A DNA stretch of 64,000 bases from Candidatus Cloacimonadota bacterium (GCA_019429305.1 JAHYIR010000002.1:156290-220289); one strand, 5' to 3'. Counted from the stretch's first letter, positions 54,501-63,489 are shown. Numbers and translations: made by a program. Notes: a model not told the origin generated them from the letters alone.

Positions 54501-55760
54501 CAATAACACCGGATAATCTTGAATAACCTCTTCTAATATCTTCCAGATCTCCGGCTGTTTCTTATCAACAAGTTTTCTGGCACTCTTTGTCTTTTCGATC
54601 TCACCGTCACGTTCTAACTTCTCAATAATGAATGGCTTAAATAGTTCAACTGCCATCTCTTTGGGAAGCCCAACCTGATTGATCTTCAGATCTGGTCCGA
54701 CCGTAATTACTGATCTTCCTGAATAATCGACCCTCTTTCCAAGTAGATTCTGACGAAATCTACCTTGCTTACCGGTAAGCTGATCAGTAAGAGATTTCAA
54801 GGGTCTATTCCCTCTCCCCTTGACTGGTCTTGTCTTTCGTGAATTATCAATTAAGGCATCTACTGCTTCCTGCAACATTCTTTTCTCGTTACGAAGTATG
54901 ACTTCCGGTGCTCTGATCTCGATCAACTGCCTTAATCTGTTGTTTCTTGTAATCACTCTTCGATAAAGATCATTAAAGTCAGCCGTAGCGAAACGGCCAC
55001 CTTCAAGTGGAACTAAAGGTCTCAAGATCGGAGGCAAAACCGGCAAAACTTCCAAGATCATCCAAGAGGGATTATTACCCGACTTCAGGAAAGCATCAAC
55101 TATCTTTAGTTTCTTAATCGCTTTCTGTTTCTTGATTGCTGAAGTTTCCATCTTGATCATGGTACGCAGGTTCATCGCTTCAGCTTCCAGATCCAGATCG
55201 TCGAGGAGAATCTTGATCGCCTCTGCGCCCATCATCGCTACAAAATCGTCATCATAACTATCACGTTCTTTATAGTAGTCATCTATATCAATCAGATCTT
55301 TCTTTTCATAGTTTGTATGACCAGGGTCAAGTACAATATATGATTCGTAATATAGCACCCTTTCCAGTTTCTTGATACTGATATCCAGCAAGGTTCCTAT
55401 TTTACTCGGCATACTCTTAATGAACCAGAAATGAGCTACAGGAACTGCCAGCTCTATATGTCCCATTCTTACTCTTCTGACCCTTGATGTAGTAACTTCC
55501 ACACCGCATCTGTCACAAACAGTATTCTGAAATCTCTTTTTCTTATACTTACCGCAACTACATTCATAGTCCTTCTCGGGTCCGAAAATCCTTTCACAGA
55601 ATAGACCATCTTTTTCTGGTCTAAGTGTACGATAGTTCAGAGTATCGGGCTTGACAACTTCTCCGTAAGACCATTCTCTGATAGCTTCCGGAGAGGCAAT
55701 CCTGATCCTTACATTATCGTAATGTTCTATCTTTTTTTCTCTTTTTATTTCTCTAATCAC
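51600..55760 (-). CDS. rpoC: DNA-directed RNA polymerase subunit beta'
   Basis: 1386 residues. Zinc-binding CSCGKYKKKRFQNTVCDRCG (~residues 65-90), the active-site NADFDGDQMAVH (~460), the bridge helix region (SGARGGKDQIKQLGGMRGL, ~720), a second zinc site (CEAKKGICAKCYGRNL, ~890) and the QLTLRTFHIGG block. No large lineage insertion is apparent by length. It is translated after rpoB across a 48-base gap. Confidence 0.97.
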   Translation of the reverse strand: MIREIKREKKIEHYDNVRIRIASPEAIREWSYGEVVKPDTLNYRTLRPEKDGLFCERIFGPEKDYECSCGKYKKKRFQNTVCDRCGVEVTTSRVRRVRMGHIELAVPVAHFWFIKSMPSKIGTLLDISIKKLERVLYYESYIVLDPGHTNYEKKDLIDIDDYYKERDSYDDDFVAMMGAEAIKILLDDLDLEAEAMNLRTMIKMETSAIKKQKAIKKLKIVDAFLKSGNNPSWMILEVLPVLPPILRPLVPLEGGRFATADFNDLYRRVITRNNRLRQLIEIRAPEVILRNEKRMLQEAVDALIDNSRKTRPVKGRGNRPLKSLTDQLTGKQGRFRQNLLGKRVDYSGRSVITVGPDLKINQVGLPKEMAVELFKPFIIEKLERDGEIEKTKSARKLVDKKQPEIWKILEEVIQDYPVLLNRAPTLHKLGIQAFQPILTENKAIELHPMVCTPFNADFDGDQMAVHVPLSHEAQMEAKVLMLASRNLLLPANGKLAMVASQDIVLGCYYLTMTLDKEPEDTSKLRTFYNTNEVLLAYESEEVKHNYKNFVPVNVKENRKLDIHTWINVMIDGKRTLTTVGRVLFNQIIPEEVPFQNNTFDKGKLNDVAMMCFESVGQFITAKFLDDLKDMGFKYATKAGVTFSASDIIIPKKKEKLIQAEEEIIKNIIDNYNKGLITEGEKSQRVIDRWKNVTEKVTEALMEELVVDQGGFNSIHMMYLSGARGGKDQIKQLGGMRGLMDKPTKTGSEKAEVIDTPIKSNFKEGLTVLEYFISTHGARKGLADTALKTADAGYLTRRLVDVAQNAIILQEDCGTIEGLEVSAIKEGLEVVVSLAERIQGRTALEDVNDPITGKLLISAGEEITNEAARKVQKHGVVSVKIRSVVTCEAKKGICAKCYGRNLATQKPVFIGEPVGIIAAQSIGEPGTQLTLRTFHIGGAASTDIESAEVSASVDGIIKFKRMNTVTTKTGELISISKLGKIQLLAEDGKTVLDEYKVEYAATIFVRDGESVVKDFKLFSWDPYNNPLIATAEGHIQFENLIKDVTYREEFNEQIGKRETTIIESKDRKLQPQFKLIKPNKAVEIVPLQTGLSLEIEDGAYVYPGDVLGKISRVTTKTRDITGGLPRVGDLFEARIPKEKAIITEITGKVRIGDLTKLGRTIFVIAETGEEKKYIIPPGKRLVVHQGDFIENGDPLSDGPLDPHDILAAKGIKAAQMLILNEIQEIYRKQGVKIDDKHLGVIIRQMFKKVKIVDPGHTYFLEGDLVDKNDVLAENMKIEEEGGSGATYEQVLLGITKASLHTDSWLSAASFQETTKILTQASIEGKIDQLEGLKESIILGHRVPVGTGSKHYNNIVNKAVEEGKTIAEIVREIAHQQEKKEAEDILNF

Positions 55761-55808
55761 TTAATGTAACCTCCTGTAATAATCGGTTGAAGGTTTGAAA
55801 TAACTTTA

Positions 55809-58800
55809 TTATTCATGATTTGATAACTCTTTGTCGGTCAGAAACTCGATATTAAAGCAGAGAGATTTCAATTCACTGACCAGAACATTGAAAGATTCCG
55901 GAACACCTGGTTTGGAAGGATTTTGACCATTTGTAATTGCCTTAAAAGCACTTGTTCTGCCATCAACATCATCAGATTTGATGGTAAGCATCTCTTCAAG
56001 TATTCTTGATGCTCCATAAGCTTCCAGAGCCCAAACTTCCATTTCACCTAATCTCTGTCCACCGTGTTGTGCCTTACCACCTAATGGTTGTTGAGTTATT
56101 AAGGAGTAAGGTCCTGTTGAGCGAGCATGGATCTTATCTTCTATCAGGTGATTTAGCTTCATCATATAGATCACACCGACTGTCACTCTTTCTCTGAAAG
56201 GTTCACCGGTCTTGCCATCAAACAGGATCTGTTTTCCGTCGAGAGGAAGTTTTGCTTTTTTCATCTCTTTTTCAATATCTTCGAGAGAGGCACCATCAAA
56301 CACAGGAGTTTCCACTTCAAACCCTAACAATCTGGCAGCCATTCCGAGGTGAGTTTCCATGATCTGTCCGATATTCATACGCGACGGTACACCGAGCGGA
56401 TTAAGAATGATCTCTACCGGGGTTCCGTCTTCCATGAACGGCATATCTTCGATAGGAGCGATTTTTGAGATCACACCTTTGTTTCCATGTCTTCCGGCAA
56501 GTTTATCACCCACCTGGATCTTTCTCTTTTTTGCGATATAAACCTTAACCATTTTATGGACCCCGTAAGGAAGTTCATCTCCATGTCTCAGACGTTCTTT
56601 TTCCTTTTTAAAGATGTTATCACTCTCTTCGGTTGCATTTTTTACTTTCAGAATGATATTGTTGAAGATCTGCTGATTCTTTTCTGAACTTTCTACTAAT
56701 TCATAATCAATACTCAATTTTTTGAAATTGATCTTCACCAGGTCTTCTTTAGTGATCTTCTTCCCTGAAGGGATAAAGAAACGGTTATCTTTGGCATCCA
56801 TAATATTCTTGGCTTTTTCGCCCAAGAGATATTTTTTGAGGTTGGTTTCCAAGAAGTTATCAATTCTTTTCTTTCGTTCGGTATGTTCCTGTTTGAGTTT
56901 ATTAAGGATATCTTTCTTATCTGTTTCGAAATCTGTAATATCTTCCTGTTTCTTGAAAACTTTGACATCGATAACGACCCCTTCCATACCCGGTTTAGCT
57001 TTTAACGAGCTATCGGTAAAGTTACCTGCTCTATCACCAAAAAGTGCTCGCATCAGATTCTCTTCCGGAGAGGGATCAATATCGACACTCTTCGGTGTGA
57101 TCTTACCAACGATTATATCACCCGGTTTTATCACCGATCCGACTCTTACAATACCGGTTTTATCAAGATTTCGCAGCGCATGAATCGGTACATTAGGAAT
57201 ATCATAAGCGAGTTCTTCCCGCCCATTCTTGACCTGTCTTACCAAAACTTCCTGAACTTCGATATAGATTGAGGTCAGTTTATCTTCCCGGGCAACACTC
57301 TCACTCAGGATGATAGCATCTTCATAATTATAACCGTACCAAGGCATGAAGGCAACTAAGAGGTTTTGTCCCAAAGCGAGTTTGTCACCATAGATAGAAG
57401 GTCCGTCAGAAATTGGATCTCCGCTCTTAACTTTATCACCAACTTTAACGATCGGTCTCTGATTCATACATGTATCTTGATTAGAGCGGTAGAATTTTTT
57501 CAGATAGACTCGATTTTCTGTATGGATATCTAGAGATTCTTCGCTTTCATCGATCTTTCTCAGATCAATATAGGCAGATGTTACCTTTTCAACAACAGCA
57601 TCATACGGTGCCACGGCTGCAGCACCACTGTCACGGGCAACCACCTGCTCCATACCTGTACCAACTACCGGAGCTGCCGGATTAAGTAAAGGAACGGCTT
57701 GGCGTTGCATGTTCGAGCCCATAAGTGCTCTGTTGGCATCGTCATGTTCAAGGAATGGTATCAAAGAAGCAGAGACAGAAACGATCTGCTGCGGTGATAC
57801 ATCTATATATTCAACTTTATCGGGGTTAACTAAGATATACTCTTCACCCTCTTTCGCAAAAACTTGTTCATCTTTGATCCGTAGGTCTTTACCTACATTA
57901 ACATCAGCTTGAGCAATAATAAAATGTTCTTCATCACCGGCATCTAAATAATCCACCTGATTAGTGATCTTACCATTAACGACTTTGATGTACGGGGTTT
58001 CCAAAAAACCGAGCTTGTTGACCCGCGAATAGATAGCAGGTGAAGAGATCAAACCAATGTTCGGTCCTTCAGGCGTTTCAATAGGGCATATTCTTCCATA
58101 GTGAGAATGATGAACGTCTCTGACCTCAAAGCCGGCTCTTTCCCGGGTTAACCCCCCCGGACCCAAGGCAGACAATCTTCTTTTATGCGTAATAGCAGCT
58201 AAAGGATTAGTTTGCTCCATAAACTGAGAAAGCTGTCCGGTAAGAAAGAATGCCTGTATTACACCTATAAGGGCAGAACTGTTGATCAGATCGCTCACGG
58301 TAACTTCATCGGGATTAGTAATTGACATGCGTTCTATAGCTATCCGTGATACCCTTGCTAAGCCGTTGGCATATTCATCTTCCAGCAGTTCACCTATAGT
58401 TCTGATCCGTCTATTGGCTAAATTATCAATATCATCAATATCGTCCTTACCACGATATATAGCGATCATTTTTTCAATGATGGCAATAATATCCTCTTTG
58501 GTCAGGATACAAAAATCTTCTGGGATATCCAGATTCAAATGTTTATTGAGTTTGTAGCGACCGACTTCTCCCAGGTTATATCTCTTCTCATCAAAGAACA
58601 TTCTGTTCACTAAAGATACGGCTGCCTCCATAGTCGGTTCTTCACCCGGTCTGATCAGATTATAGATTTTTTTGACAGCTTCTTCTTCGTTGACTGTCGA
58701 GTCCTTAGCAATGGTCTTTTCAATGATCTTTCGGTGAACTTCTGACTCGGAAGCAATGATCTTAACCTTTTTATATCCCGATTCACGCAGATCGTCAATA

Positions 58801-59609
58801 TTCTCATCGGTTACTTTTTCCCAGCAGGAGATGATCACAGAGCCATTTTCTTTATCAATGACATCTTCTGCCAAGAACTCACCTTTAGCTTGCTCTATGA
58901 TGACTTTTTTTGTTTTATAAAAATGTTCTCTGATCTCATGATTTGTTGAAAGCCCGATACAACGCAAGAGAACAGAAACCGGCAACTTCCTTCTCTTATC
59001 AATGTGAACATACATTGTATCGTTAACATCCATACTGAATTCCAACCAGGAACCTTTATAGGGTATGATAGTCGCTGAGATAAGCGATTTCCCGCTAGGA
59101 TGTCTCTCCTCTTCAAAGAAAGCACCGGGAGAGCGATGCAACTGGCTGATGATCACCCGTTCAGCACCATTGATTATGAATGTTCCTTCATCAGTTATCA
59201 GTGGGATCTCACCCAGATAGACGTCATTCTCAATGATCTCTTTAACTACTTTTTCACCGGTCTCTTTTAAAATATCTTCGTCATATTTAGTGAGCTTCAT
59301 CTTAGCTCTGATCGGTGACTGATAGGAAAGATTTCTTTCAATACATTCCTCTTTGGCATATTTTTCCTTGAGCACTCTGTATTCAATAAACTCAAGCAAA
59401 TAATATCCTTTTGTATCCTCTATAGGGAACAGCGTATTAAAAACAGATTGTAACCCGATATTTTTTCGCAACTGCGGATGAATATCTTTCTGTAGAAATC
59501 GATCATAGGATTCGATCTGTATTGCCAGAAGATTAGGTATCTCCACTGCCGGAATACCGGAATCTTCAATCGTCTTCTTCAAACGGGAATAACTTTTGAT
59601 ACTTTTCAA
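55809..59609 (-). CDS. rpoB: DNA-directed RNA polymerase subunit beta
   Basis: 1266 residues. The rifampicin-region GQLSQFMEQTNPLAAITHKR and RLSALGPGGLTRERAGFEV are of the sensitive type, with RICPIETPEGPNIGL after it. Also GYNYEDAI, LAGRHGNKGVIS and GGQRLGEMEVWALEAYGA near the C-terminus. A Lys/Glu-rich coiled segment at ~residues 915-1020 (including KERLRHGDELP) replaces the beta-flap-adjacent region with moderate length. Preceded by a 223-base gap after rplL holding a hairpin repeat. Confidence 0.97.
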   Translation of the reverse strand: MKSIKSYSRLKKTIEDSGIPAVEIPNLLAIQIESYDRFLQKDIHPQLRKNIGLQSVFNTLFPIEDTKGYYLLEFIEYRVLKEKYAKEECIERNLSYQSPIRAKMKLTKYDEDILKETGEKVVKEIIENDVYLGEIPLITDEGTFIINGAERVIISQLHRSPGAFFEEERHPSGKSLISATIIPYKGSWLEFSMDVNDTMYVHIDKRRKLPVSVLLRCIGLSTNHEIREHFYKTKKVIIEQAKGEFLAEDVIDKENGSVIISCWEKVTDENIDDLRESGYKKVKIIASESEVHRKIIEKTIAKDSTVNEEEAVKKIYNLIRPGEEPTMEAAVSLVNRMFFDEKRYNLGEVGRYKLNKHLNLDIPEDFCILTKEDIIAIIEKMIAIYRGKDDIDDIDNLANRRIRTIGELLEDEYANGLARVSRIAIERMSITNPDEVTVSDLINSSALIGVIQAFFLTGQLSQFMEQTNPLAAITHKRRLSALGPGGLTRERAGFEVRDVHHSHYGRICPIETPEGPNIGLISSPAIYSRVNKLGFLETPYIKVVNGKITNQVDYLDAGDEEHFIIAQADVNVGKDLRIKDEQVFAKEGEEYILVNPDKVEYIDVSPQQIVSVSASLIPFLEHDDANRALMGSNMQRQAVPLLNPAAPVVGTGMEQVVARDSGAAAVAPYDAVVEKVTSAYIDLRKIDESEESLDIHTENRVYLKKFYRSNQDTCMNQRPIVKVGDKVKSGDPISDGPSIYGDKLALGQNLLVAFMPWYGYNYEDAIILSESVAREDKLTSIYIEVQEVLVRQVKNGREELAYDIPNVPIHALRNLDKTGIVRVGSVIKPGDIIVGKITPKSVDIDPSPEENLMRALFGDRAGNFTDSSLKAKPGMEGVVIDVKVFKKQEDITDFETDKKDILNKLKQEHTERKKRIDNFLETNLKKYLLGEKAKNIMDAKDNRFFIPSGKKITKEDLVKINFKKLSIDYELVESSEKNQQIFNNIILKVKNATEESDNIFKKEKERLRHGDELPYGVHKMVKVYIAKKRKIQVGDKLAGRHGNKGVISKIAPIEDMPFMEDGTPVEIILNPLGVPSRMNIGQIMETHLGMAARLLGFEVETPVFDGASLEDIEKEMKKAKLPLDGKQILFDGKTGEPFRERVTVGVIYMMKLNHLIEDKIHARSTGPYSLITQQPLGGKAQHGGQRLGEMEVWALEAYGASRILEEMLTIKSDDVDGRTSAFKAITNGQNPSKPGVPESFNVLVSELKSLCFNIEFLTDKELSNHE

Positions 59610-59749
59610 AAGCGTTTCTCCTTATGGTTTAGCGGTTAGATTAATTCCAAAGCATCTTATTTGACTTTTTTCTTCACATTTTCGTAACATAGATTATTTT
59701 AGGCACCATCTTGCTTATCTTCGCCCTTAGCTCTTCGCTGCAAAATGAC

Positions 59750-59820
59750 AAAAGATCACCTTTCACCAAGATTGTAAGCTTCATCGAGGGAGTATTCAAT
59801 TTTGGTGAAGGGGATCTTTT
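59750..59820 (-). repeat. hairpin repeat (GATCCCCTTCACCAAAAT type), copy X
   Basis: Imperfect inverted repeat: left arm 59750-59774, right arm 59797-59820 (about 21 of 25 positions pair), 22-base loop with CTCCCTCGAT on the minus strand. Copy Y in the opposite orientation is at 61566-61627. Both lie in leaders within the ribosomal/RNA-polymerase operon; X is between rplL and rpoB, where E. coli has an attenuator. Confidence 0.75.
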
Positions 59821-59832
59821 GCTTTACTAAAG

Positions 59833-60216
59833 CTATTTGATCTCAGCAGTGGCTCCTGCTTCTTCCAATTTCTTCTTTACGGTTTCGGCTTCCTCTTTTG
59901 ATACATTCTCTACAACCGGTTTTGGACAAGTATCAACTAATTCTTTTGCCTCTTTCAAACCTAATTGAGTTATCTCTCTGATAACTTTTATAGTCTGTAT
60001 CTTCTTATCACCGGCACCGGTAAGGTTAACAGTGAATTCCGTCTTTTCTTCTGCTTGTTCTGCTGCTGCCGGAGCTGCTGGAGCTGCAACCGGAGCTGCT
60101 GCTGACACACCAAACAAATCTTCCAATTCTTTGACCAATTCTGACAGTTCCATAACTGTCATCTCTTTAATAATATCAATAACCTGTTGTTTTTTATCAC
60201 TCATTTTTTCCTCCAA
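59833..60216 (-). CDS. rplL: 50S ribosomal protein L7/L12
   Basis: 127 residues. An N-terminal dimerisation helix ([16 protein letters not shown]), an Ala/Pro-rich hinge ([14 protein letters not shown]) and the C-terminal [25 protein letters not shown] and [12 protein letters not shown], the GTPase-factor contact site. It forms the ribosomal stalk with L10. AAGGAGGAAAAA precedes it. Starts with ATG at 60216; a MSDKKQQV start at 60204 is also possible. Confidence 0.96.
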   Translation of the reverse strand: MEEKMSDKKQQVIDIIKEMTVMELSELVKELEDLFGVSAAAPVAAPAAPAAAEQAEEKTEFTVNLTGAGDKKIQTIKVIREITQLGLKEAKELVDTCPKPVVENVSKEEAETVKKKLEEAGATAEIK

Positions 60217-60240
60217 ATTTATATGATTTTTTTCCTAACA

Positions 60241-60314
60241 CCTTGTCACCATTGTTACCTTGTCACTCTGTCACCTTGTCACCATTGTTACCTTGTCACT
60301 CTGTCACCTTGTCA
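60241..60314 (+). repeat. 33-bp tandem repeat between rplJ and rplL
   Basis: Unit CCTTGTCACCATTGTTACCT followed by TGTCACTCTGTCA, occurring at 60241-60273 and again at 60274-60306 exactly, then a partial third (CCTTGTCA). Each unit itself contains two CCTTGTCAC segments. It ends 2 bases before the rplJ stop, in the rplJ-rplL gap of the minus-strand operon. Confidence 0.88.
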
Positions 60315-60315
60315 T

Positions 60316-60837
60316 TTACCGCTTAGCGATCGCATCGACAGCGTAGACAAATTTATTGGTCACAGCTTTCAAAGTATAGACAAAATTAGCCATTGGCGCA
60401 TTAAAACCACTGAGCATCATCGCAATCAGTTGTTCTTTTGCCGGTAGTTTTGCTAATCTTTCCAGTTCCTCTTTATTATACAGTTTACCATCAACATATC
60501 CGACCTTAAAAGTCGGAAATGATTTATCTGCCATGACCTCTTTGATAAATTCCGCAATACCTCTTGCCGGAGCAATTTCATCAACTTTGGAAACTGCCAC
60601 CGAGGTTGGTCCCACTAATGCCTCATCCAGATCAGAGATCCCCAGCAAGTTAAGAGCCCTTTTAATAAAACTGTTCTTGGAGACGAAATAATCAACCTGT
60701 TTATTTCTCATGCGGTTTCTCAGATTATCTACCTCTTCAATATTGATCCCTTTGAAATCTATCAAAACGATCGCTTTGGCATCTTTTAGTCGTTCTGTCA
60801 GGTCTTGCACTTTGTTTACTTTTAGTTCATTCGCCAT
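60316..60837 (-). CDS. rplJ: 50S ribosomal protein L10
   Basis: 173 residues from the MANELKVNKVQDLTERL start at 60837, which has AAGGGGAAG just upstream; the frame runs on to 60882 inside rplA, but that is not needed. VLIDFKGINIEEVDNLRNRM, YFVSKNSFIKRAL and the C-terminal L7/L12-binding helix (~residues 140-173) are present. It carries the stalk proteins. 10 bases after rplA. Confidence 0.94.
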   Translation of the reverse strand: MANELKVNKVQDLTERLKDAKAIVLIDFKGINIEEVDNLRNRMRNKQVDYFVSKNSFIKRALNLLGISDLDEALVGPTSVAVSKVDEIAPARGIAEFIKEVMADKSFPTFKVGYVDGKLYNKEELERLAKLPAKEQLIAMMLSGFNAPMANFVYTLKAVTNKFVYAVDAIAKR

Positions 60838-60847
60838 TATCTTCCCC

Positions 60848-61552
60848 TTATTTCTTTGCTTCCACAGAGGTATTGGCGACATTTAGCCGGATACCCGGAC
60901 CCATTGTTGAGGTTATAGCCATACTCTTGATGTATTGCCCTTTAACAGTCGCCGGTCTGTCTCTTAAGATCGAACTGACCATGGTTAATATATTCTCTTT
61001 CAGATTCTCTTTGGCAAAGCTCATTTTACCCACAGGAACATGAATATTGGAGAATTTATCAACCCGGTAAGCTATCTTACCCGATTTTGATTCCTCTACT
61101 GCCTTACCGACATCCATAGTTACCGTCCCAACTTTCGGATTGGGCATTAATCCTCTGGGACCCAATACTTTACCCAATTTACCGATCTTACCCATCAGAT
61201 TAGGGGTTGCGATCACGATATCAAAATCAAACCAGCCACCGGTTATCTTTTCCATCAGATCATCAACACCGACATAATCTGCTCCTGATCTGGAAGCTTC
61301 GTCTGCTTTTTCTCCATCAGCAAAAACCAAAACTCTCACCTTTTTTCCTGTACCGAAAGGAAGGATAATGGAATTCCTGATCTGCTGATCTGCTTTCCTC
61401 GGATCTACGCCCAGATTCATATGAAGTTCAATAGTTTCATCGAATTTTGCCTGTGGTAACTCTTTCAATATCCCTATTGCTTCTTCCAGTTCATACTGGC
61501 GTAGCCGATCGATCTTTGACACCGCTTCCTTGTAGCGTTTGCTTCTTCTCAT
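60848..61552 (-). CDS. rplA: 50S ribosomal protein L1
   Basis: 234 residues. [51 protein letters not shown] and the C-terminal TMGPGIRLN are standard. It forms the mobile L1 stalk and, in many bacteria, represses its own mRNA through the rplK leader. The 225-base gap before it (61553-61777) contains a hairpin repeat and a short-period repeat. Confidence 0.96.
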   Translation of the reverse strand: MRRSKRYKEAVSKIDRLRQYELEEAIGILKELPQAKFDETIELHMNLGVDPRKADQQIRNSIILPFGTGKKVRVLVFADGEKADEASRSGADYVGVDDLMEKITGGWFDFDIVIATPNLMGKIGKLGKVLGPRGLMPNPKVGTVTMDVGKAVEESKSGKIAYRVDKFSNIHVPVGKMSFAKENLKENILTMVSSILRDRPATVKGQYIKSMAITSTMGPGIRLNVANTSVEAKK

Positions 61553-61565
61553 CTCTTCTCCTTGT

Positions 61566-61627
61566 GATCCCCTTCACCAAAATAGATTGCTCCCTCGAGG
61601 ATGCCCCCTAATTTAGTGAAGGGGATA
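61566..61627 (+). repeat. hairpin repeat (GATCCCCTTCACCAAAAT type), copy Y
   Basis: Left arm GATCCCCTTCACCAAAATA, right arm TAATTTAGTGAAGGGGATA (16 of 19 pair), loop with CTCCCTCGAGGATGCC. Related to copy X (59750-59820) in the reverse orientation. Confidence 0.75.
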
Positions 61628-61719
61628 GTATAATCTCCTGCGTTCTGATATACTCCGGTTTTGCTTATTAAATGACAATTGTCATTGCTTAATAAAACAG
61701 AAACTTAGCTGTTTTCGAT

Positions 61720-61776
61720 AGATAGCTCTTAGCCCTTAGCTCTTAGCCCTTAGCTCTTCGCTCTCAGCTCCAAGCC
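61720..61776 (+). repeat. (CTCTTAGCCCTTAG) short tandem repeat before rplK stop
   Basis: TAGCTCTTAGCCCTTAGCTC then TTAGCCCTTAGCTCTTCGCT and CTCAGCTCC: about three and a half units of the 14-base pattern. The same string CCCTTAGCTCTTCGCT occurs in the rplL-rpoB gap (59725-59740). Confidence 0.7.
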
Positions 61777-61777
61777 A

Positions 61778-62209
61778 TCAGCCCTCTATCTTAACACCCA
61801 TGCTTCTGGCAGTACCTTCGACCATACTCATCGCAGAATCGATCGTATAAGCATTTAGATCTTTCATTTTTATTTCGGCAATTTTCTTCACTTGATTTTT
61901 AGTGATCGAGCCGACTTTTGTTATATTAGGTTCCGCAGAACCTTTTGCTAAACCGGCTTCTTTTCTTATTAAGACAGCAGCCGGTGGAGTTTTAATTTCA
62001 AAAGAGAATGATTTATTCTTATAGACATAGATCACAGCCGGGAAGATCATCCCCGGGGAATCTTTTGTTCTATCATTGAATTGCCTGCAGAAGTCTGCAA
62101 TATTGACCCCTGCTTGCCCTAATGCCGGACCGACAGGTGGTGCCGGAGTAGCTTGACCGGCAGGTAATTGTAACTTTATCATACTCACAACATTTTTTGG
62201 TAACGCCAT
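61778..62209 (-). CDS. rplK: 50S ribosomal protein L11
   Basis: 143 residues. [24 protein letters not shown] start (here [20 protein letters not shown]), [20 protein letters not shown], the proline-linked RNA-binding C-terminal domain and [11 protein letters not shown] at the end. It lies in the GTPase-associated centre and binds L10. Upstream is an unusually long (401-base) gap to nusG. Confidence 0.96.
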   Translation of the reverse strand: MALPKNVVSMIKLQLPAGQATPAPPVGPALGQAGVNIADFCRQFNDRTKDSPGMIFPAVIYVYKNKSFSFEIKTPPAAVLIRKEAGLAKGSAEPNITKVGSITKNQVKKIAEIKMKDLNAYTIDSAMSMVEGTARSMGVKIEG

Positions 62210-62610
62210 TTCTTTCCTCTATATTTTATTTTTCAACTTTACTTCTTGTTAGCCATCCGCTTGGGCGACTCATTTTTTCTCCATGTCCTCTGTTTTTATA
62301 ATATCTCCTTGCTGCACTACCACTGGTGTGTCCTAAACTCTTTTTCATTTTTTTCTCCGTGCTCTCTGTGGTTCAATGCTTGCTCCGCTTCCGATGGACT
62401 TGCTATTCTTCCATAAGTTTTCACCCTATCACCTTTTCACCATTCCACCTTTCCACGATCTGTATCCATCCGTGGATAATGCTTGCTTCACTTCCAATGG
62501 ACTTGCTTTGCATCCGCAGGTTTTTCTCCGATCACTGATTACTGATCACGGTTTTTATGCTCCCAATGGACTTGCTATCCTTCCAAAAGTTCATCCCTAA
62601 AACCTAACAT
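62210..62610. repeat. gene-free nusG-rplK gap with three degenerate repeats
   Basis: No gene. Three copies of ATGCTTGCTCCGCTTCCG followed by ATGGACTTGCTATTCTTCC: 62376-62412, 62479-62515 and a shorter one at 62557-62584. They are separated by T-rich and CACC-rich filler (TTTTCACCATTCCACC). In other bacteria nusG and rplK are typically 10-100 bases apart. Confidence 0.65.
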
Positions 62611-63141
62611 CTAAATCTTATTGATCCGTTCAACCTGATCAGTATTCAGTTCGACAGGTGTAACCCTCCCAAATACGGCAACATTGACCGTTAATTTATG
62701 ACTATCCTGACTAACTTTTTCAATTACCCCTTCAAATTCAGTAAAAGGACCGGAAATAATCTTTACCATATCTCCCTGTATAAATTGGTAATCCTTTTCC
62801 GTCTCATCTTCCCGGTCAGAAATACCTAACAATCTTTTTGCTTCTATTTCGCTCAATGGTACCGGTTTTTTAGTGGAACCAAGGAAATGGGTTACGCCGG
62901 GCATATTGAGAATGAAAGCAGTAAGTTCAGGAGTTAGATTGGCTTGAATGATAATGTAACTGTTAAAGATCTTCTTCTCTCTCTGAACTTTCTTACCGTC
63001 TCTAATATGAAAAGTCTTCTGAGTAGGGATCAGTATCTCACCCAGATCTTTTTCCATATCAGTCCCAGCAACACTTTTCTCGATCGCTTCCTTTATTCGG
63101 GACTCTCGGGCGGAGTAAACATGCAAAACATACCAGTTCAT
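62611..63141 (-). CDS. nusG: transcription antitermination protein NusG
   Basis: 176 residues. MNWYVLHVYSARESRIKEAIE, GEILIPTQKTF, FNSYIIIQANL, VTHFLG and the C-terminal KOW domain (GDMVKIISGPFTEFEGVIEKV) are intact. It links RNA polymerase to the ribosome and Rho. 9 bases after secE. Confidence 0.95.
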   Translation of the reverse strand: MNWYVLHVYSARESRIKEAIEKSVAGTDMEKDLGEILIPTQKTFHIRDGKKVQREKKIFNSYIIIQANLTPELTAFILNMPGVTHFLGSTKKPVPLSEIEAKRLLGISDREDETEKDYQFIQGDMVKIISGPFTEFEGVIEKVSQDSHKLTVNVAVFGRVTPVELNTDQVERINKI

Positions 63142-63150
63142 TTTTTACCT

Positions 63151-63339
63151 TTATCTTAACAAAATAAACCTGATGATCATAGAAAAGATCGCATCCACTC
63201 CGGATAAAAATAGAGCTACTATGGCAGACATGACTATAACAACCACTGTCCCTTCTTTTATATCCGCTCTTGTCGGCCAAGTAACATACTTCAGTTCCTG
63301 CCGCACATCTTTGAAAAATTTAATTATACCTTGGATCAT
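63151..63339 (-). CDS. secE: preprotein translocase subunit SecE
   Basis: 62 residues with one transmembrane helix (~residues 30-55) after an amphipathic start (IIKFFKDVRQELKYVTWPTR); KYVTWPT is the SecE signature. A part of the SecYEG channel. It follows tRNA-Trp and a repeat-bearing gap of about 150 bases. Confidence 0.93.
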   Translation of the reverse strand: MIQGIIKFFKDVRQELKYVTWPTRADIKEGTVVVIVMSAIVALFLSGVDAIFSMIIRFILLR

Positions 63340-63364
63340 AACACCATTCCATTTTTTTCTGTAG

Positions 63365-63382
63365 CATAGACTTCAGTCTGTG
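63365..63382 (+). repeat. CATAGACT-TC-AGTCTGTG hairpin
   Basis: Same element as 34857-34874 with one loop change. It lies 25 bases upstream of the secE start codon. Followed by CCCTGAGTG/CCTGAGTGA direct repeats (63391-63420) of a type common in intergenic regions of FCB genomes. Confidence 0.6.
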
Positions 63383-63489
63383 TATCTGTCACCCTGAGTG
63401 TTTGTCATCCTGAGTGATTGGCGAAGCCAATTGTATCAAAGGATGAATTCTCTCGAAAGGCTGACACTACCTAACTCAGCTGCGTAAAC

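Noticed and set aside
56722..57183. 153-residue antisense frame over rpoB
   Set aside because: Shadow of the beta subunit; no independent evidence.
60241..60314. CRISPR array
   Set aside because: The repeats are directly adjacent with no spacers and there are no cas genes nearby.
62326..62600. Two plus-strand frames of about 70 residues in the nusG-rplK gap
   Set aside because: They read through degenerate repeats, have different frames and no ribosome site.
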